DNA of 64,000 nt from Aphrophora alni (GCA_963513935.1 OY740776.1:15145660-15209659), one strand, 5' to 3'. Counted from the stretch's first letter, positions 1 to 11,335 are shown. Notes: generated from the letters alone by a model not told the origin. Made by a program: numbers and translations.

Positions 1-815
1 GAAGTTAGGACCATAAGGTCCTCTCTTCCATTTAATCACTAAGGGAAACTAAACAAAAGCTGTGATAAAGTATCACGCAGGGTCTTGCTAGCAAGTAAAA
101 TGTGAGGCGGTTTTGAGACTTCTATTTCGTAGACACTGTCCCCCTATTTCAGTTCTGGTCGATAGAGTACTAAACACGACAGAAGCGATATCTACTTGAC
201 AGTTAACCATAAACTTTACACCTTACACCCGCCCAACAAACACACCTTTCAATCGAAATCAATCTCTAAACACGAAATTTCAATCCGCATCTGTCCAGAA
301 GACCTAAGCACCCTTACTTTATGACATGATCTACCTCGTAAAGACGTCAACCCCCTCAATAAGGGTGAGGAGACGGACAGACTGAAATTTATAATGTTTT
401 TAGTTACGGATCAAATCACATTTGACAAATAAAGAAACTTTCAGTTTATTATTATCGAAAGTCGTTTTTATTTCGACAACAGATTCGATACAAAGCTATT
501 GCCTACGAAATCAGCTGTGAAAATGATTTCTATTGTTGAGTGTATTGCGTTACTAACATGGATTCTAAGGATAGTTATTGCTGTTGAATAGATGGTTTAA
601 AGCGTCCACAGTTCTAACTGCTGTAATTGTTTCATTTCGGGAGCTTACGTAAGGCGTGGGGAATTTTTTTTCCAGTAATTTGCTTTAAGAGTTTTGATTT
701 AAATTTTAGTTCGGGGTATTTCTAAAATAACCATCTAGTAATTTAGGTTAACGCCATTAAAAAAAATATTGAAACTCGTCAAACTGTAGGTTTTTCTCGT
801 TTTTAGGGTTCGTAA
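1..815. other. Unassigned AT-rich DNA
   Basis: No supported coding frame, tandem repeat or inverted repeat was seen here. Homopolymer runs and stop codons are frequent in all frames. Confidence 0.5.
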
Positions 816-1490
816 GTAAAAACAAGGACCCTTATAATTTTACCCGTATCTGTCTGTCTGTAAGTTGCAACTAGTCTACACAGATAAAACGATAAATCCT
901 ATATATTTGAAACTTTCCATTTATATTTTTGTATTGTCCCACAAATAAAGAAGGGAACTTTGGGGTGGTTAAAACTAAAAAAAATTGGAAATATTACCTT
1001 TGGTATATTAAATAAACTAGAAGTTATTCCGATTTTGAGTGTACGTGTTTAGTTGTCAAAAAAATTATTATGTTGGCGTTAGGCCAAATTTAAAGTGTCA
1101 GATACATGTCCCCTCCCCTCTAACTTGAATCCTACAAATCTAAAAAAAAATTAATTTGGATTTGAAATTAAATTCCAGTTCGAAATCATATATTATAGTT
1201 TTTTGTACGACGAATACAACTTAATTTAACCACACAATGAGAAATGCGTAGTGTAGTAGTTATAAAAGCAGTTTTTGTGAGATGTGAGACAAACAATTCA
1301 ATAAGTCATTAAAAGATGGATTAATTTTAATTCATTTCTCTTTATTGGGTTTCGATAATATGGTTAATATGGCTCCACCAGGTTACTTATAATTTCACGC
1401 GCGTGTCTGATTCTAAGTCGCAACCCGTCTACACAGAGAAGGACGATAAATCGAATAACAAAAAAACGAAAATTTATCTTGAAAGTAGTT
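816..1490 (+). repeat. Dispersed repeat family B, two degenerate partial copies
   Basis: Two related stretches lie here. One (about 818-905) has a CTTATAATTTTACCCG core followed by TCTGTCTGTCTG and a CTACACAGA motif. The other (about 1370-1490) has CTTATAATTTCACGCGCGTG followed by a CTACACAGAG motif. The segment 1157-1330 upstream of the second stretch matches 55985-56140, including the shared block ATCATATATTATAGTTTT and an ACACAATGAGAAATGCGTAG block. Three related sites in one window indicate a dispersed element of unknown class. No terminal repeats or coding potential were found. Confidence 0.6.
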
Positions 1491-1549
1491 TTTACAAATT
1501 CTATTTCAATCAAATAATTTTGACTTTGGTTTTGGTTACAGTGTGCGCG

Positions 1550-2155
1550 AAGGACTCTAGTTGGATCTACACCTTGTATTGATGGGTTAGATACCTCTCT
1601 TGACCAACTCTTTCCTTCAGGGAATTAATTTAGTGAGTACGGGATTGGCAATTCCCAGGGGGACTAGCTAGATGTACAGATTGTTTCATGTAATCTTGGG
1701 TTAGATCCCTCTCTTTCATCTTTCCAATCAGATCTCTCTTGACAAATGTCTTACCATCAGGGAATTATACATTGGTGAGTATGGATTTGGCAATCCCGAG
1801 AGGACCTAACTAGATCTACAGATTGTTTCATGTAATCTTGGGTTAGATCCCTCTCTTTATCTTTTCTATCAGGTCTCTCTTGACCAACTCTTTCCTTCAG
1901 GGAATTAATTTAGTGAGTACGGGATTGGCAATTCCTAGGGGGACTAGCTAGATCTACAGATTTGTTCATGTAATCTTGGGTTAGATGCCTCTCTTTCATC
2001 TTTTCTATCATGTCTCTCTTGACCAACTTTTACTCTTTTGTGACCTGACGCTATTATATTATTCTCGGGCTAGGGGTCCCTATTTTATGTACTTTTTTTT
2101 TTTTTAAAAGGCGATGAGTACCTAGAGGTTTTTCGCCTTAAAAAAAACAAGAGAA
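1550..2155 (+). mobile_element. Family A element, locally tandem (about 3 units)
   Basis: Family A is a dispersed repeat with at least 18 copies in this window. In plus orientation it runs: a CTCACTATAGTGAG-like palindrome, a TGGCAATTCC block, CTAGCTGGATCTACA, CATGTAATCTTGGGTTAGAT, TCTCTCTTGACCAACTCTTG, a TATTAGAGTATTC block, TTTATTTTATGT plus a T-run, a terminal hairpin, and an AAC-rich tail. Here the central section repeats about three times, beginning near 1600, 1745 and 1905. The last unit runs into the hairpin at 2108-2139 with stem AAGGCGA/TCGCCTT. The ending and variable tail suggest a SINE-like retroposon, but no clear pol III boxes were found, so the class is open. Confidence 0.75.
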
Positions 2156-2164
2156 AATCCCTTT

Positions 2165-2285
2165 TTCACTTCCAACTTCGACGTTATTAGAGTATTCAAT
2201 GGATTTTTATTTTATTTTCATCTATTTTTAAGGTGATGATGACGGGTAGGTTTTTCATCACGAAACATGAAGAAGAAAAAAAGAT
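2165..2285 (+). mobile_element. Family A, 3' partial copy
   Basis: Only the last part of the element remains: the GACGTTATTAGAGTATTC block, the T-rich stretch and the terminal hairpin. The hairpin has stem GTGATGA (2233-2239) and TCATCAC (2255-2261). The stem differs in sequence from the neighbouring copy at 2108-2139 but pairs perfectly. Confidence 0.7.
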
Positions 2286-2289
2286 GTTT

Positions 2290-3231
2290 ATTCTATATAG
2301 TTGTTATATTAGAATGTTTGTGCAACGTTTACGCAATCATTGCAGGAAAACATTACCATTCAAGTATGAGCGATCATGACTTGACAAGATGGTTGTATTA
2401 TTTGTTTTTCTAATTTCCCACGTGAGCACTTGCTAATGAAATAAGTCCACTCGACTCGGTCAAGTAAACACTCGTGAGGGCGGAGAGAGGGAAATATACT
2501 AAGTGCCAGTTGCACGCATGCCTCACGTGGCCAATTATCGGAAACCCACGTTGTCGGATCCGGCTGTAAACAAAAGTGTGCTTGTTAAGTCTCTTACGAT
2601 TATATCTTTTGTAGTATTTCATCGGAACAAACAATAAATTTCCCTCGGGATGAAAATAATTCTGAAAAAAAAAAGTAAACCAGCTATAGTCACACGACTT
2701 GGTTATGTGTACTTTACAAACACCACTTCTCCAAGATAGTTAAACATGCATTTTCATGAATTTTTTATAGAAATAAGTTACAAGTTTTTCATATAAAAAC
2801 GTTTAATAAACATATCTACCTGCGGTAACAACATCTTGACGCATTTTCCCACTCTGCGGTCTTTTGTATGGTAACTTCATCTTTCCACGCTCATGGTCCG
2901 ATTTTGTGTGGTTTAACAGTATAGAACCTCGCGGTCATCATGACCCTAAGAAATAAGACCATAAAATAAAGACTCCTAGTTCTCGAATTATTAGCATCAG
3001 GGTCTGAAAAGGACAAGAGTTCGTCAAGACAGACCTCACAGGAAAGTTGGAGAAAGTTAACTCAAGACTACAAGACGAAAGGTGTAGCTCCAAGTATCTC
3101 GGATTGCCACACCAAGTTGTCTCTTTAGCTTCAGGACCTTTGATGAAAGTTGCACTGGAGTATTATACAATTATCCTTGTTGGTTGTCTTCAGAAGATTC
3201 TTCTGTCACCCCTAGTAGCGTTTCCTATTTG
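2290..3231. other. Unassigned AT-rich DNA
   Basis: No repeat or coding region could be supported. The short open frames here have no recognisable domain. Confidence 0.45.
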
Positions 3232-3797
3232 TCCAGAGGTTTGAACTCTTTGAGTTCTTCAAGTTTTTCTATTGAGACAGGTGGAGCTGTTCGAGTGGCT
3301 ACTACAACTGAGGTGTCTGAGCACGATTCTGTAGATCTGGCTTCAAAACTCTTTAATGAGTAGTCTATAGAGATTAGGGAATGTCAGCACTAGTAGGTTC
3401 CATTTGATATTTAATAAAACCTTTGTATAATTTCTTTTTCGGTACGGAAACACAATTGGCATTTTAGATTTGGGAATATTTATTGACTTCCAGGTCAGTT
3501 GTTGAAACAGGATCACTTCGTTCAAGATGCGACTCTTAAGCGACTTTAAGAGTAACGATCTTAGAGAAAATAGTATCAAATGACGACGCCCTCGAGTACT
3601 CGCGTCAGTGTAGGAAAAGAACAAGATTTGGTCAAGAGAGACCTAATAAGAAAAGTAAAAGAGATGGATCTAACGCAAAATTACACGGAGACAGGTGTAG
3701 ATCCAGCTTGGGCCCTTAGGTCCGCCGCACCAGTACTCACGGTGAGTCTTTGAGGGGGGTAGGATGTAAATAAACATCCTCTACTTCTACCAGAGAC
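3232..3797 (+). repeat. Left arm of a long inverted repeat (about 560 bp)
   Basis: This segment is the reverse complement, with scattered mismatches and small indels, of 6176-6729. Landmarks are the GTTTGAACTCTTTGA block (about 3238), the AGCACGATTCTGTAGATC block (about 3320), a TTTCTTTTTCGGTACGGAAA block (about 3430) and a Family A copy in minus orientation (about 3598-3770). About 2.4 kb separates the arms. Divergence between the arms argues for an old duplication-inversion. Confidence 0.85.
3598..3770 (-). mobile_element. Family A copy inside the inverted-repeat arm
   Basis: It shows GAACAAGATTTGGTCAAGAG, GATCTAACGCAAAATTACA and GTAGATCCAGCTTGGG in the minus orientation, ending at a degenerate TACTCACGGTGAGTC palindrome. 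Its mirror copy is at 6195-6375, so the element was present before the arm was duplicated. Confidence 0.7.
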
Positions 3798-5390
3798 GTA
3801 ACCACCCCTCTCTTAACCTCCTTGACTTAGACCAATGCTGATTTCAAAAGGTCACGTGATTATGTTTTAAATTTAATGTTTACCTTGTTATTCTCGCAAG
3901 ACTAAAACGTTTCCTAGGAAGTAAATTCTTTCCTACAACCGAGTAAGATAATTTTCTTAATAAAAAAGACAGTTTTACGTAAAATATTAGAATATCTAAA
4001 ACCATATTAGTTGTGATAGCTGTAGATCTTTTCATCTCTGCTCAATTTGCAGAATTGTATGTTTCATCTACAAAACCTTAAATAATGTTTGACCTAGCCT
4101 CCGCGAAAATATCTCTACTATTTTAAGGTAAGAGAAAAAGAATGTAAATATCTTTTTAGTCAATTTTAACCATTCCCCCCCCCCCCAATGAGAGATAAAT
4201 TGATTCAGAAAAGTCCTTCCTTATCAAATTTCTTTAAAAAAAGAAGATATTTCTATATTAAATAGCGCCTAAGTTTGCTTGGTTTTTAACAGAAACTCGT
4301 CCAAAAATCGAATTTTGACGTCGGACAAGATGATTTCTGATTTTTGTCAATTATAACCTAACCTAACCTATCGTTGTTTTACTTGCAATTGGCAACTCTG
4401 TTTTGGTATATTTCAATAATTATTTCACTAAAAAATGTACTAAATCAGTACAACCAAATCGGTAAATAAAAAATTAAAAAATCTTAAGACATATAACCAT
4501 AATATCCCCAGATGTCTAATTAATTAAAATCGGTCCACCTGTTTTGGAATGTAGAGCGCAACAAACCACAGACAGAAACAAGAGACGACTGTTTTATTTG
4601 GGTCTTTAAAGGTAAAACTTGAGGTAAATCTTCATAGAAAATCGTAATTTTTTTCTCGTGGTCATTAGCCCCAAATTTTGAGTTATCAAAAATATGAAAA
4701 ACAAGTCTCTAATGTGACTAAAATATGCCCACAATTTTATTAAAATCGGTCTACACGTTTGGGCTTGCACATACGACAGACGGACATAATTCCAAAAACA
4801 GTTTTTTTTTTGGCTTAGGATCTCGCGGACACATTCAAGTTAAACTCGAACTTGAATTTTTGAACCCCCACATATAATTTTCTCTAAACTATTTATTTGT
4901 ACGAAAGTAAAATTCCCAATATTTTAAAACAAATATAAACATTCCCCTGTGTAATCTGTAATACTACAAAACTTCAATTCCAAACATCTCCAATGAGATT
5001 CAACCAAAACCCTCCCTAATTTCCTCCCCTTTCGCTACAAACCTAACCTAACACTTAAAACGTGTCAGAATAATTTATTATCCACTACAACTTGACACTA
5101 AACCACGTTTAAATGCACAGAAAAAAAACAATATCCGTTTTTATCTTTTGGTCGAACGTTAAGGAACCGGCGACAATATGAGCTTGTTCCAAGGAGAGAG
5201 AGAAGGAAAACTAAAGTCGTGAGAAATGGTGATAAAGTTTTAACGGGCCGTAAAAAGCAACCGATAATATAAAAAAAGGACAGCTGGTGCAACCGGATTG
5301 ACTGAACCCGTTAACGTTTTGTTACTGTCTACTTGTTTTGCATTGAGATTAGAGTGTATATAATTTTGATAAAGAGGCTTATAAAAGGAA
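3798..5390. other. Unassigned AT-rich DNA with short CCTAA tract
   Basis: It holds a poly-C run near 4175, a short CCTAACCTAACC tract near 4358, and two AAAATCGGTC-type motifs (about 4530 and 4744) followed by GACAGA-rich sequence. Motifs of that type are common in degenerate insect repeats. No gene is supported. Confidence 0.45.
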
Positions 5391-5392
5391 AC

Positions 5393-5600
5393 GTTGAAGT
5401 AATTTGATACCAGAAATTGAAAGAAATATGGTTGAAATTATTATTATAATGTGTGGGGCAAAGTTAACTAATGGATTTTATTTGTGTTGGTTGTTATTGA
5501 GATAAATAATAAACAAAGTATGTCATAACCTCACTTCTTCTATGTCAATAAAGTGAACTAAAGTAAACTTAGTGGTTAGTTGAGCACAGTGCATTTGCGG
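5393..5600 (+). repeat. Dispersed repeat family C, copy 1
   Basis: A segment of about 200 bp matches 8725-8920 in the same orientation. Shared blocks include CCAGAAATTGAAAGAAATAT, GGATTTTATTTGTGTTGG and GAGATAAATAATAAACAAAG. A T-run (about 5601-5626) follows it, and a short CCTAACCTAACG tract lies near 5787. Confidence 0.75.
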
Positions 5601-5832
5601 TTTTTTTTTTTTTTTTTTTTTTTTTTAAACAATGATCCTGTAATAGCGACCCAACAACTGTTTAGTGACACTATTAAAAGACATGGAAGATTTCCTTATT
5701 TGGGTTATGTAGAGAGGGTCGCCTATTGTTATGATGCGATGGACTCTTCCAGTTGCCTAAAGGCGATTTTACAGTTAGTATTTTAAACCTAACCTAACGT
5801 TAGGCGCAGTACTGACAACTCCAACACACGCC

Positions 5833-6175
5833 TTGCAGGCTTTCACCAATAAAATACCATTGGAAGAAGATTTCAACACAAGGGCACAAATTTTGTATGC
5901 AAGGCTGATGCAAAAAGAATATGATAACCCATGGATAATACGGCCTGGGCTAAATCAAACACTAAAAACACAGACCAGCTTTAAACAATTAATCATCTCT
6001 AACAAAATGAACAAAGTAAAGGCAGAACAACCTCCTCAACTGGTGGACCCGGTGGAACTCATGGAGTTTAACGTTTTCTTGGATCTGCTCGAACCAGTAA
6101 GCAAGAAGTCTGATGCTCCGGGGATAATATCTCAAATCGTTTTGAAAACTTTGAATCAGCAATACCCTCTTGGAT
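5833..6175 (+). pseudogene. Possible N-terminal reverse transcriptase fragment of a non-LTR retrotransposon
   Basis: The frame is open across this stretch and continues into the repeat arm, where it is no longer meaningful. Near its end the translation contains a KKSDAPG segment followed by ISQIVLKTLNQQYP. This resembles the start of the reverse transcriptase domain in RNase H-bearing non-LTR elements, where K-APG-DG is followed by a hydrophobic helix. The preceding region has no recognised motif. It lies just before the inverted-repeat arm, and an RNase H remnant starts just after that arm, so the arm may have been inserted into one retrotransposon and split it. The reverse transcriptase assignment rests on one short motif and is tentative. 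Confidence 0.4.
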
Positions 6176-6729
6176 ACGGTAGCAGTAGAGGATGTTTATT
6201 TACATCCTACCCTCCCTCAAAGACTCAGCGTGAGTACTGGTGCGACGGACCTAAGGGCCCTAGCTGGATCTACATCTGTCTCCATCTAATTTTGCGTTAG
6301 ATCCATCTCTTTTATTTTTCTTATTAGGTCTCTCTTGACCAAATCTTGTTCCTTTCCGACACTGACGCGTGTACTCGAGAGCGTCTTCATTTGATACTAT
6401 TTTCTCTGAGATCGTTACTCTTAAAGTCGCATCTTGAACGTAGTGATCCTATTTTAACAACTGACCTGGTGGTCAATAAATATTCCCAAATCTAAAATGC
6501 CAATTGTGTTTCCGTACCGAAAAAGAAATTATACAAAGTTTTTATTAAATATCAAACGGGACCTACTAGGGCTGACATTGCCAAATCTGTATAGACTATT
6601 CATTAAAGAGTTTTGAAGGAAGATCTACAGAATCGTGCTCAGACACCTCAGGTGTAGTAGCCACTCGAACAGCTCCACCTGTCTCAATGGAAAAACTTGA
6701 AGAATTCAAAGAGTTCAAACCTCTGGATC
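6176..6729 (-). repeat. Right arm of the long inverted repeat
   Basis: It is the reverse complement of 3232-3797, starting at the GAGGATGTTTATTTACATCC block and ending at CCAGAGG-type sequence. It contains a Family A copy in plus orientation at about 6195-6375. The arm sits between the possible reverse transcriptase fragment and the RNase H remnant. Confidence 0.85.
6195..6375 (+). mobile_element. Family A copy inside the inverted-repeat arm
   Basis: It has CTAGCTGGATCTACATC, TTTTGCGTTAGATCCATC and AGGTCTCTCTTGACCAAAT. It pairs with the minus-strand copy at 3598-3770. Confidence 0.75.
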
Positions 6730-7550
6730 CTATAGACTCTTGGATACGGATGGATCTAGAATGGAAGGAGAAACAGGAGCTGGAATATATTGTAACCACT
6801 TCTCACACTACTTTGCTTTAAGTAGCAACTCTACAGCATTTGAGACATAATTAGTAGCCATAAACGAAGCTCTTCAACAGCTGATTGTGAGACCATGGCT
6901 AAACACGAATATAGTTGTCTTGGTGGACTCCAAATCATCACTGCAACCAAAAGCAAATAATGATAATCAAAAAAATCACAGTCATACAAAATATCAGACA
7001 TAACTACAAAATAGTAAAAAATTATGTTAACAACATCGCAATAAAGTGGGTTCCTGTTCATGTGGGTTTTTACAGCGAACGAGGCAGCAGATGACTTGGC
7101 GAAGAGAGGAACAAAAATTATCCAAAAAACCAGCGGGTGCCCTGACATTACAAGCAATTATACGAAATTTAAAAACAACTTCACAGCAGAAATTTGTCGA
7201 TGAGATGAAGGATAAACTTCAGGACAAAGCTTATGATCCATTTGAGCTTTTTGAAAGAAAATAGGATGCTCCCACGCCAATATATCTGTAGCAAATTTCC
7301 GAATAGCTACTGGTCACGATTGTCTTGCCAAGCATCTATACAGAATGAATTTACTAACCTCTGACAAGTGCACAATTTGTTCTCAAGACATGTATATTAT
7401 GGACAAAGATCATCTACTGATCTGCAGGGGGTATGGATGGAGAGAAGCAGGGACGACGGGACTGTCCTGGACTTTATTGGGAGGCAAGATCCAAGATGGT
7501 GTGAGCCAGAAGGAGCCATTGGAAGAAGAAGAAGAAGCCTAACCTAACCT
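6730..7550 (+). pseudogene. Decayed non-LTR retrotransposon: RNase H domain and C-terminal zinc-knuckle region
   Basis: The translation across frames begins with a TDGS motif followed by GETGAGIYC (about 6745-6800). It continues with STAFE, a stop, then LVAINEALQQL (about 6825-6890), then VLVDSKSSLQ (about 6915-6945). After IKWVPVHVG (about 7040) a frameshift near 7070 leads to NEAADDLAKRGT (about 7080-7115). These are the RNase HI motifs, with the acidic residues D, E, D and D all present. In RNase H-bearing non-LTR elements this domain degrades the RNA strand of the RNA-DNA hybrid. The region 7290-7440 then reads, with interruptions, FRIATGHDCLAKHL, CTIC and DHLLIC, the CX2C...HX4C tail usual for insect elements of the I/Jockey type. 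The sequence ends in a GAAGAAGAAG tail followed by CCTAACCTAACC at 7539-7555. In-frame stops and frameshifts make it a pseudogene. Confidence 0.88.
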
Positions 7551-7555
7551 AACAG

Positions 7556-8570
7556 TAACAGCTAACAAAATAAATAGTTTACTACTGTAACATGAGAGAA
7601 GATTTTGTATCTTAAGTTCTTAGTTTATGCAGCCGCTTTAGATAATATGTAATTTTTTTTTCCCCCCCCACAATAACCTTCTCATATAACAAAAGCGGCC
7701 ACAGAATGTAGGCTTGTCTTTTTTTATTTGGTTTTTATAATTATTTTGTTTTGTTTCAATTTTTTCAATTTTGTTTTGTTTGTTACTTGATATTTATTAT
7801 AAATATTACTGGGGGGGGGGGAAATAATTAATGGCTTGATAAAAGTCATGAAATAAGTCCTGGTACATTTTTTCATTGCACTTGTAACAATCAACCGAGT
7901 TATTTACTAACTTACATTCTAACAGAACATATTTTAAAGCCTTTTCTGAAATTAAATACGTAAAAGAACTTATACTAGGGATATCCATGTTGATAGTTGT
8001 ACGTACAAACAAGAAATGACTCTTAGACAACTGAAGGAGGCCACCGTTACAGGTAGTTTATATGAATGGACGATTCACAAATGGGATGGACAGAACAATA
8101 AGCGTCACTTTCACAGGTACCAGTAGCAGATGACCTCATCCAGTTTCCATAACCCTCTGATTTTAACACGATAAAAAATCATATGAGTTTTATGATACGA
8201 GCTTCACTCATTTCAATGTGTGCTACAAATTTGTAACCTTAATGTTTCATAACCCTCTCCTAGGGTCTAAATTTTGAAAAGCGATATTGCTTTTGGGGCA
8301 TGACTATTTAGATGTCTAAATCACTTACACCAGGTCCGCTCATGCACCATAGACTACCCAGCTTTGTAGAGAGTACATTAGTTAATAGTAAATTACAAAA
8401 TTTAAACTAATTGTAATATTCACTCACACAACAATATCACTATTTAAGAAAAGAATTGGGCGTTGCACATTCTTAACTCCTATCGTTTAAATACAAAAAT
8501 TACGCTTCTGAATTGGGGATTGTGCTCACGGTAAAACAGCAACCGTCATGCTCCCAAGTAATCAATCATT
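7556..8570. other. Unassigned DNA
   Basis: It contains a C-run (about 7663), a G-run (about 7811) and TTTTGTTTTG low-complexity sequence near 7740-7790. No gene or repeat family was recognised. Confidence 0.45.
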
Positions 8571-8573
8571 TAT

Positions 8574-9066
8574 TTATGGAGCAAAAGACGTTATTTCTCA
8601 AAACCATTTCTGCCAACTTCGTACAGATTTTAGTTACATGTCTTGAATAATGTCCCATACCCGTCTGAAAAATTGTAAGTAACGAATTTTACTATTCGGG
8701 AATAAGTAGCAAAAAAAAAAAAATTCGAAGTAATGTGAGACCAGAAATTGAAAGAAATATTTTTGAAATTATTATTAGTCTATACTGTGTGGGGAAAGTT
8801 AACTCATGGATTTTATTTGTGTTGGTTGTTATGGAGATAAATAATAAACAAAGTATGCCATAACCTCACTTTTTATGCCAATCAAGTAAACCTCTCAGTA
8901 GTTAGTTGACCACACTGAGGTTATGGAGCAAAAAGACGTCATTTCTCAAAACAATTTCTCCCAACTTTGTACAGATTTTAATTCCATGTCTTGAATAATG
9001 TCCCATACCCGTCTGCAAAATTGTAAGTAACGAATTTTACTATTCGGCAATAATAATTAGCAACAA
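8574..9066 (+). repeat. Duplicated flank D around a family C copy (D-C-D)
   Basis: Segment D (8574-8712) starts with TTATGGAGCAAAA and includes CATGTCTTGAATAATGTCCC and AACGAATTTTACTATTCGG. It recurs at 8921-9066. Between the two copies lies family C copy 2 (8725-8920), matching 5393-5600. This looks like either a large target duplication around C or a D+C tandem unit that kept one extra D. Confidence 0.8.
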
Positions 9067-10110
9067 AAAATAAAAAAACGCACGTTGATCGCCGTCATTA
9101 AAACATTCACTGCGGTAAAAATGACCATTAGGGTTGGATAATACTAAAATTTTAATTTATCACCAAACCTTAACTTTCTAATGTAGAAATTCAGATTTAG
9201 GGTTTAAAACACGATTCCAGCTCGACTTCCTTCAATTCCAGGACGTTGAAGTCATGACCCGCCGGCGTCCTGGCCGCATCCTACCGCGTCCGCCACTGCC
9301 CGTCACCGAAGTCTTGGCCGAGCCCCGCCACGGTCAGTTTCACTGAGGTTGCTGCGCCGCACTATACATTTATATTTGATGATCGATTGACTGATCATCT
9401 AAGTTTCACATTAGTAGTATACATATTTCACATATTTACAACTATATACAGACAACCCCCCCCCTCCACCCGTGAGTTCACGTCATACAAAGAGTCGTGA
9501 TATTTGTCAAAACACGCACCGAGGCAAAGCCCTGGTTTATCGGGACATGTTCCGCTAAAGTAATTGAAAGTAAAATAACTTAAAAACAAAATAAATATCA
9601 ATAAATCACACTCGTTACCGACCGTGAACGCTGTAAAGGTATCGGTCATCGTAAACGAACGCCGAGCCCGCGATCCACAAACGAAGCAAGTCGTAAACAA
9701 ACACAAGGGATAACCTTAAAATGCGTGCAAACCCAACTCTTCTATCACAAGTGGCTGGGCCACACTGAGCAATGGAAAACATTGCTACTGTCTGCCCCGC
9801 CGGCGTCGCGGCAGTCGGGCACGCATGGCGGCCCAGCCCCGCCGGCGTCCCGGCCGTACTCAAAGTGTTTTAAAAGTTCGATATACGCTGAAGACTCGTT
9901 TATAGGAAGCAAATTTAAAGGAATTATGCCCCACTCTGTACATACATTTTAGTCGGAAGCTGAACAATATAAAGTGTACGTACAGCCATGTTAACAATAA
10001 AATTGAAAATTTATGTGATAACGGTACGAACGGAAACCCTTAGAGGAAACGCGACCAGGGAGTATAAATGGGCGCAGTGAAACTTCCCCGACATTTTGGG
10101 TACTTTTGAA
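9067..10110. other. Unassigned region with two GC-rich islands
   Basis: Against an AT-rich background, two GC-rich patches (about 9237-9360 and 9775-9860) share the core CCCGCCGGCGTC followed by YGGCCG. The gap between them is ordinary sequence. Open frames over the islands are short and run on both strands without domains, so no gene is claimed. Confidence 0.5.
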
Positions 10111-10114
10111 ACGA

Positions 10115-10382
10115 TGAAACTGCCCCGCTCATTAAAGAGGATTAGGAAGAGTCGCCTCGCCTGACTAGAAATGCTGAAATTGCCCCGAGCGCCCAAATAA
10201 TATTGAAAATTTTATTTTACATGTTACGCTACGGGACTTAATCTAACCTAACCTAATCTTACAGGCTTATATGCTTGATTGAGGTTAAATTTAAACACAT
10301 ACTACGCTCAGGGCAATTTCAGCATTTTTAGTCTTGCGAGGCGACCCTTCCTAATCCTCTTTAATGAGCGGGGCAGTTTCAT
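10115..10382. repeat. Foldback element with arms of about 78 bp
   Basis: The left arm (about 10115-10192) contains CTGCCCCGCTCATTAAAGAG, GATTAGGAAG and GAAATTGCCCCG. The right arm (about 10304-10382) is its reverse complement with a few mismatches. The loop of about 110 bp contains a CCTAACCTAA tract. It has no coding capacity. It resembles a foldback-type miniature element. Confidence 0.8.
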
Positions 10383-10937
10383 AGTCCCCGTATAAACACC
10401 TTCTTCTAGTGGTCGGGTTGCATCATAAAGTGTATTCAAGCGAGACTAATGTTTGACCGTACATTTTACGAAATCGTTTCGTCGAAATTCAATTTGAAAA
10501 TATTAAAGCGGTTTGTTGTCCAAGCCGATAGTAAAACTAGAAATATAGTTTTGTGAGAAGGCATTAAAACTAAACACAGAATCTGGTCGAAGGTCTTTTA
10601 AAATGGACTTGTTCATAATTTATGTTGAACGGAGAATTTATTAGGGGAATTTATAACAGAAAAGAGGCGATTGCTTCCTCCTCATGACAGAAAATAAAGT
10701 TATCACCTGTACAGGATGTAACAAAAGTTCTGACAATTGTTAACACTAGAGAAATAACCTTAAAAGCAATCTTCGACTTTCCAAGATGGCAATTTTGGGG
10801 GTTTATTTTAAATGGTTTAAAGCGATTAAATAAATAGAGACAAACAGCTGTTAACTTTGAAATGACAACCAATAGAAAGTTAAAGTAAAGTGTTCTTATG
10901 TCTGTTTTACCAATTATTTTGTTGTGTTTCTCACTAC
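10383..10937. other. Unassigned DNA
   Basis: No repeat or gene was recognised. The 73-codon minus-strand open frame here has no known domain. Confidence 0.4.
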
Positions 10938-11024
10938 AGATGTTTCGCCAATCAATACGGCATCATCAGCTGAAAATTTCAGAACATTACCACCTGATGA
11001 TGCCGTAAGGATTGGCGAAACAGT
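10938..11024. repeat. Short inverted repeat carrying the GAAAC hairpin motif
   Basis: The right arm reads CTGATGATGCCG, a spacer, then GGCGAAAC (10993-11021). The left arm (10941-10969) is its reverse complement, giving a near-perfect palindrome with a loop of about 25 bp. The same motif occurs in five other inverted-repeat elements of the window. Confidence 0.8.
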
Positions 11025-11039
11025 TGATCAATTTATTGT

Positions 11040-11155
11040 TTTTAAAATTAAAAAAATACGTTTGTGGAAGCATCGTGCTTACGTAGGCCTACAAACGACA
11101 ACGACGACGGACGGACGGATTGTCGAAAACCACTTTTTCGGTTTCCTGAACATAA
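11040..11155 (+). repeat. Fragment related to family E
   Basis: The GACGACGGACGGACGG run, then TCGAAAA and a TTTCGG/TTTCCTG block, resembles the corresponding parts of the copies at 35160-35225 and 41095-41160. It runs directly into a Family A copy, as the 35-kb copy also does. Confidence 0.55.
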
Positions 11156-11335
11156 ATGAAAGAAATAGCGTCAGCTTCAGAAGAGAACAAGAGTTGATCA
11201 AAACAAACCTGATAGTAGAGATGAAAGAGAGAGATCTACAGTAAAAAAATGCGTAGATCTAGTTAGAATCCTTCAGGATCGCAAAGCCCGTACTTACTAT
11301 AGTGCGCCTCTGTAGGATGGCCGCCTAGCACAGTC
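11155..11335 (-). mobile_element. Family A copy
   Basis: It has AGAGAACAAGAGTTGATCAA, CTGATAGTAGAGATGAAAG and GTAGATCTAGTTAG, and ends at a CTTACTATAGTGCG version of the terminal palindrome. Confidence 0.75.

Noticed and set aside
10941..11021. Complete hammerhead ribozyme
   Set aside because: The CTGATGA and GAAAC boxes are present, but an extra base precedes stem II and no stem III with a cleavage site was found by eye. Kept only as a motif resemblance.
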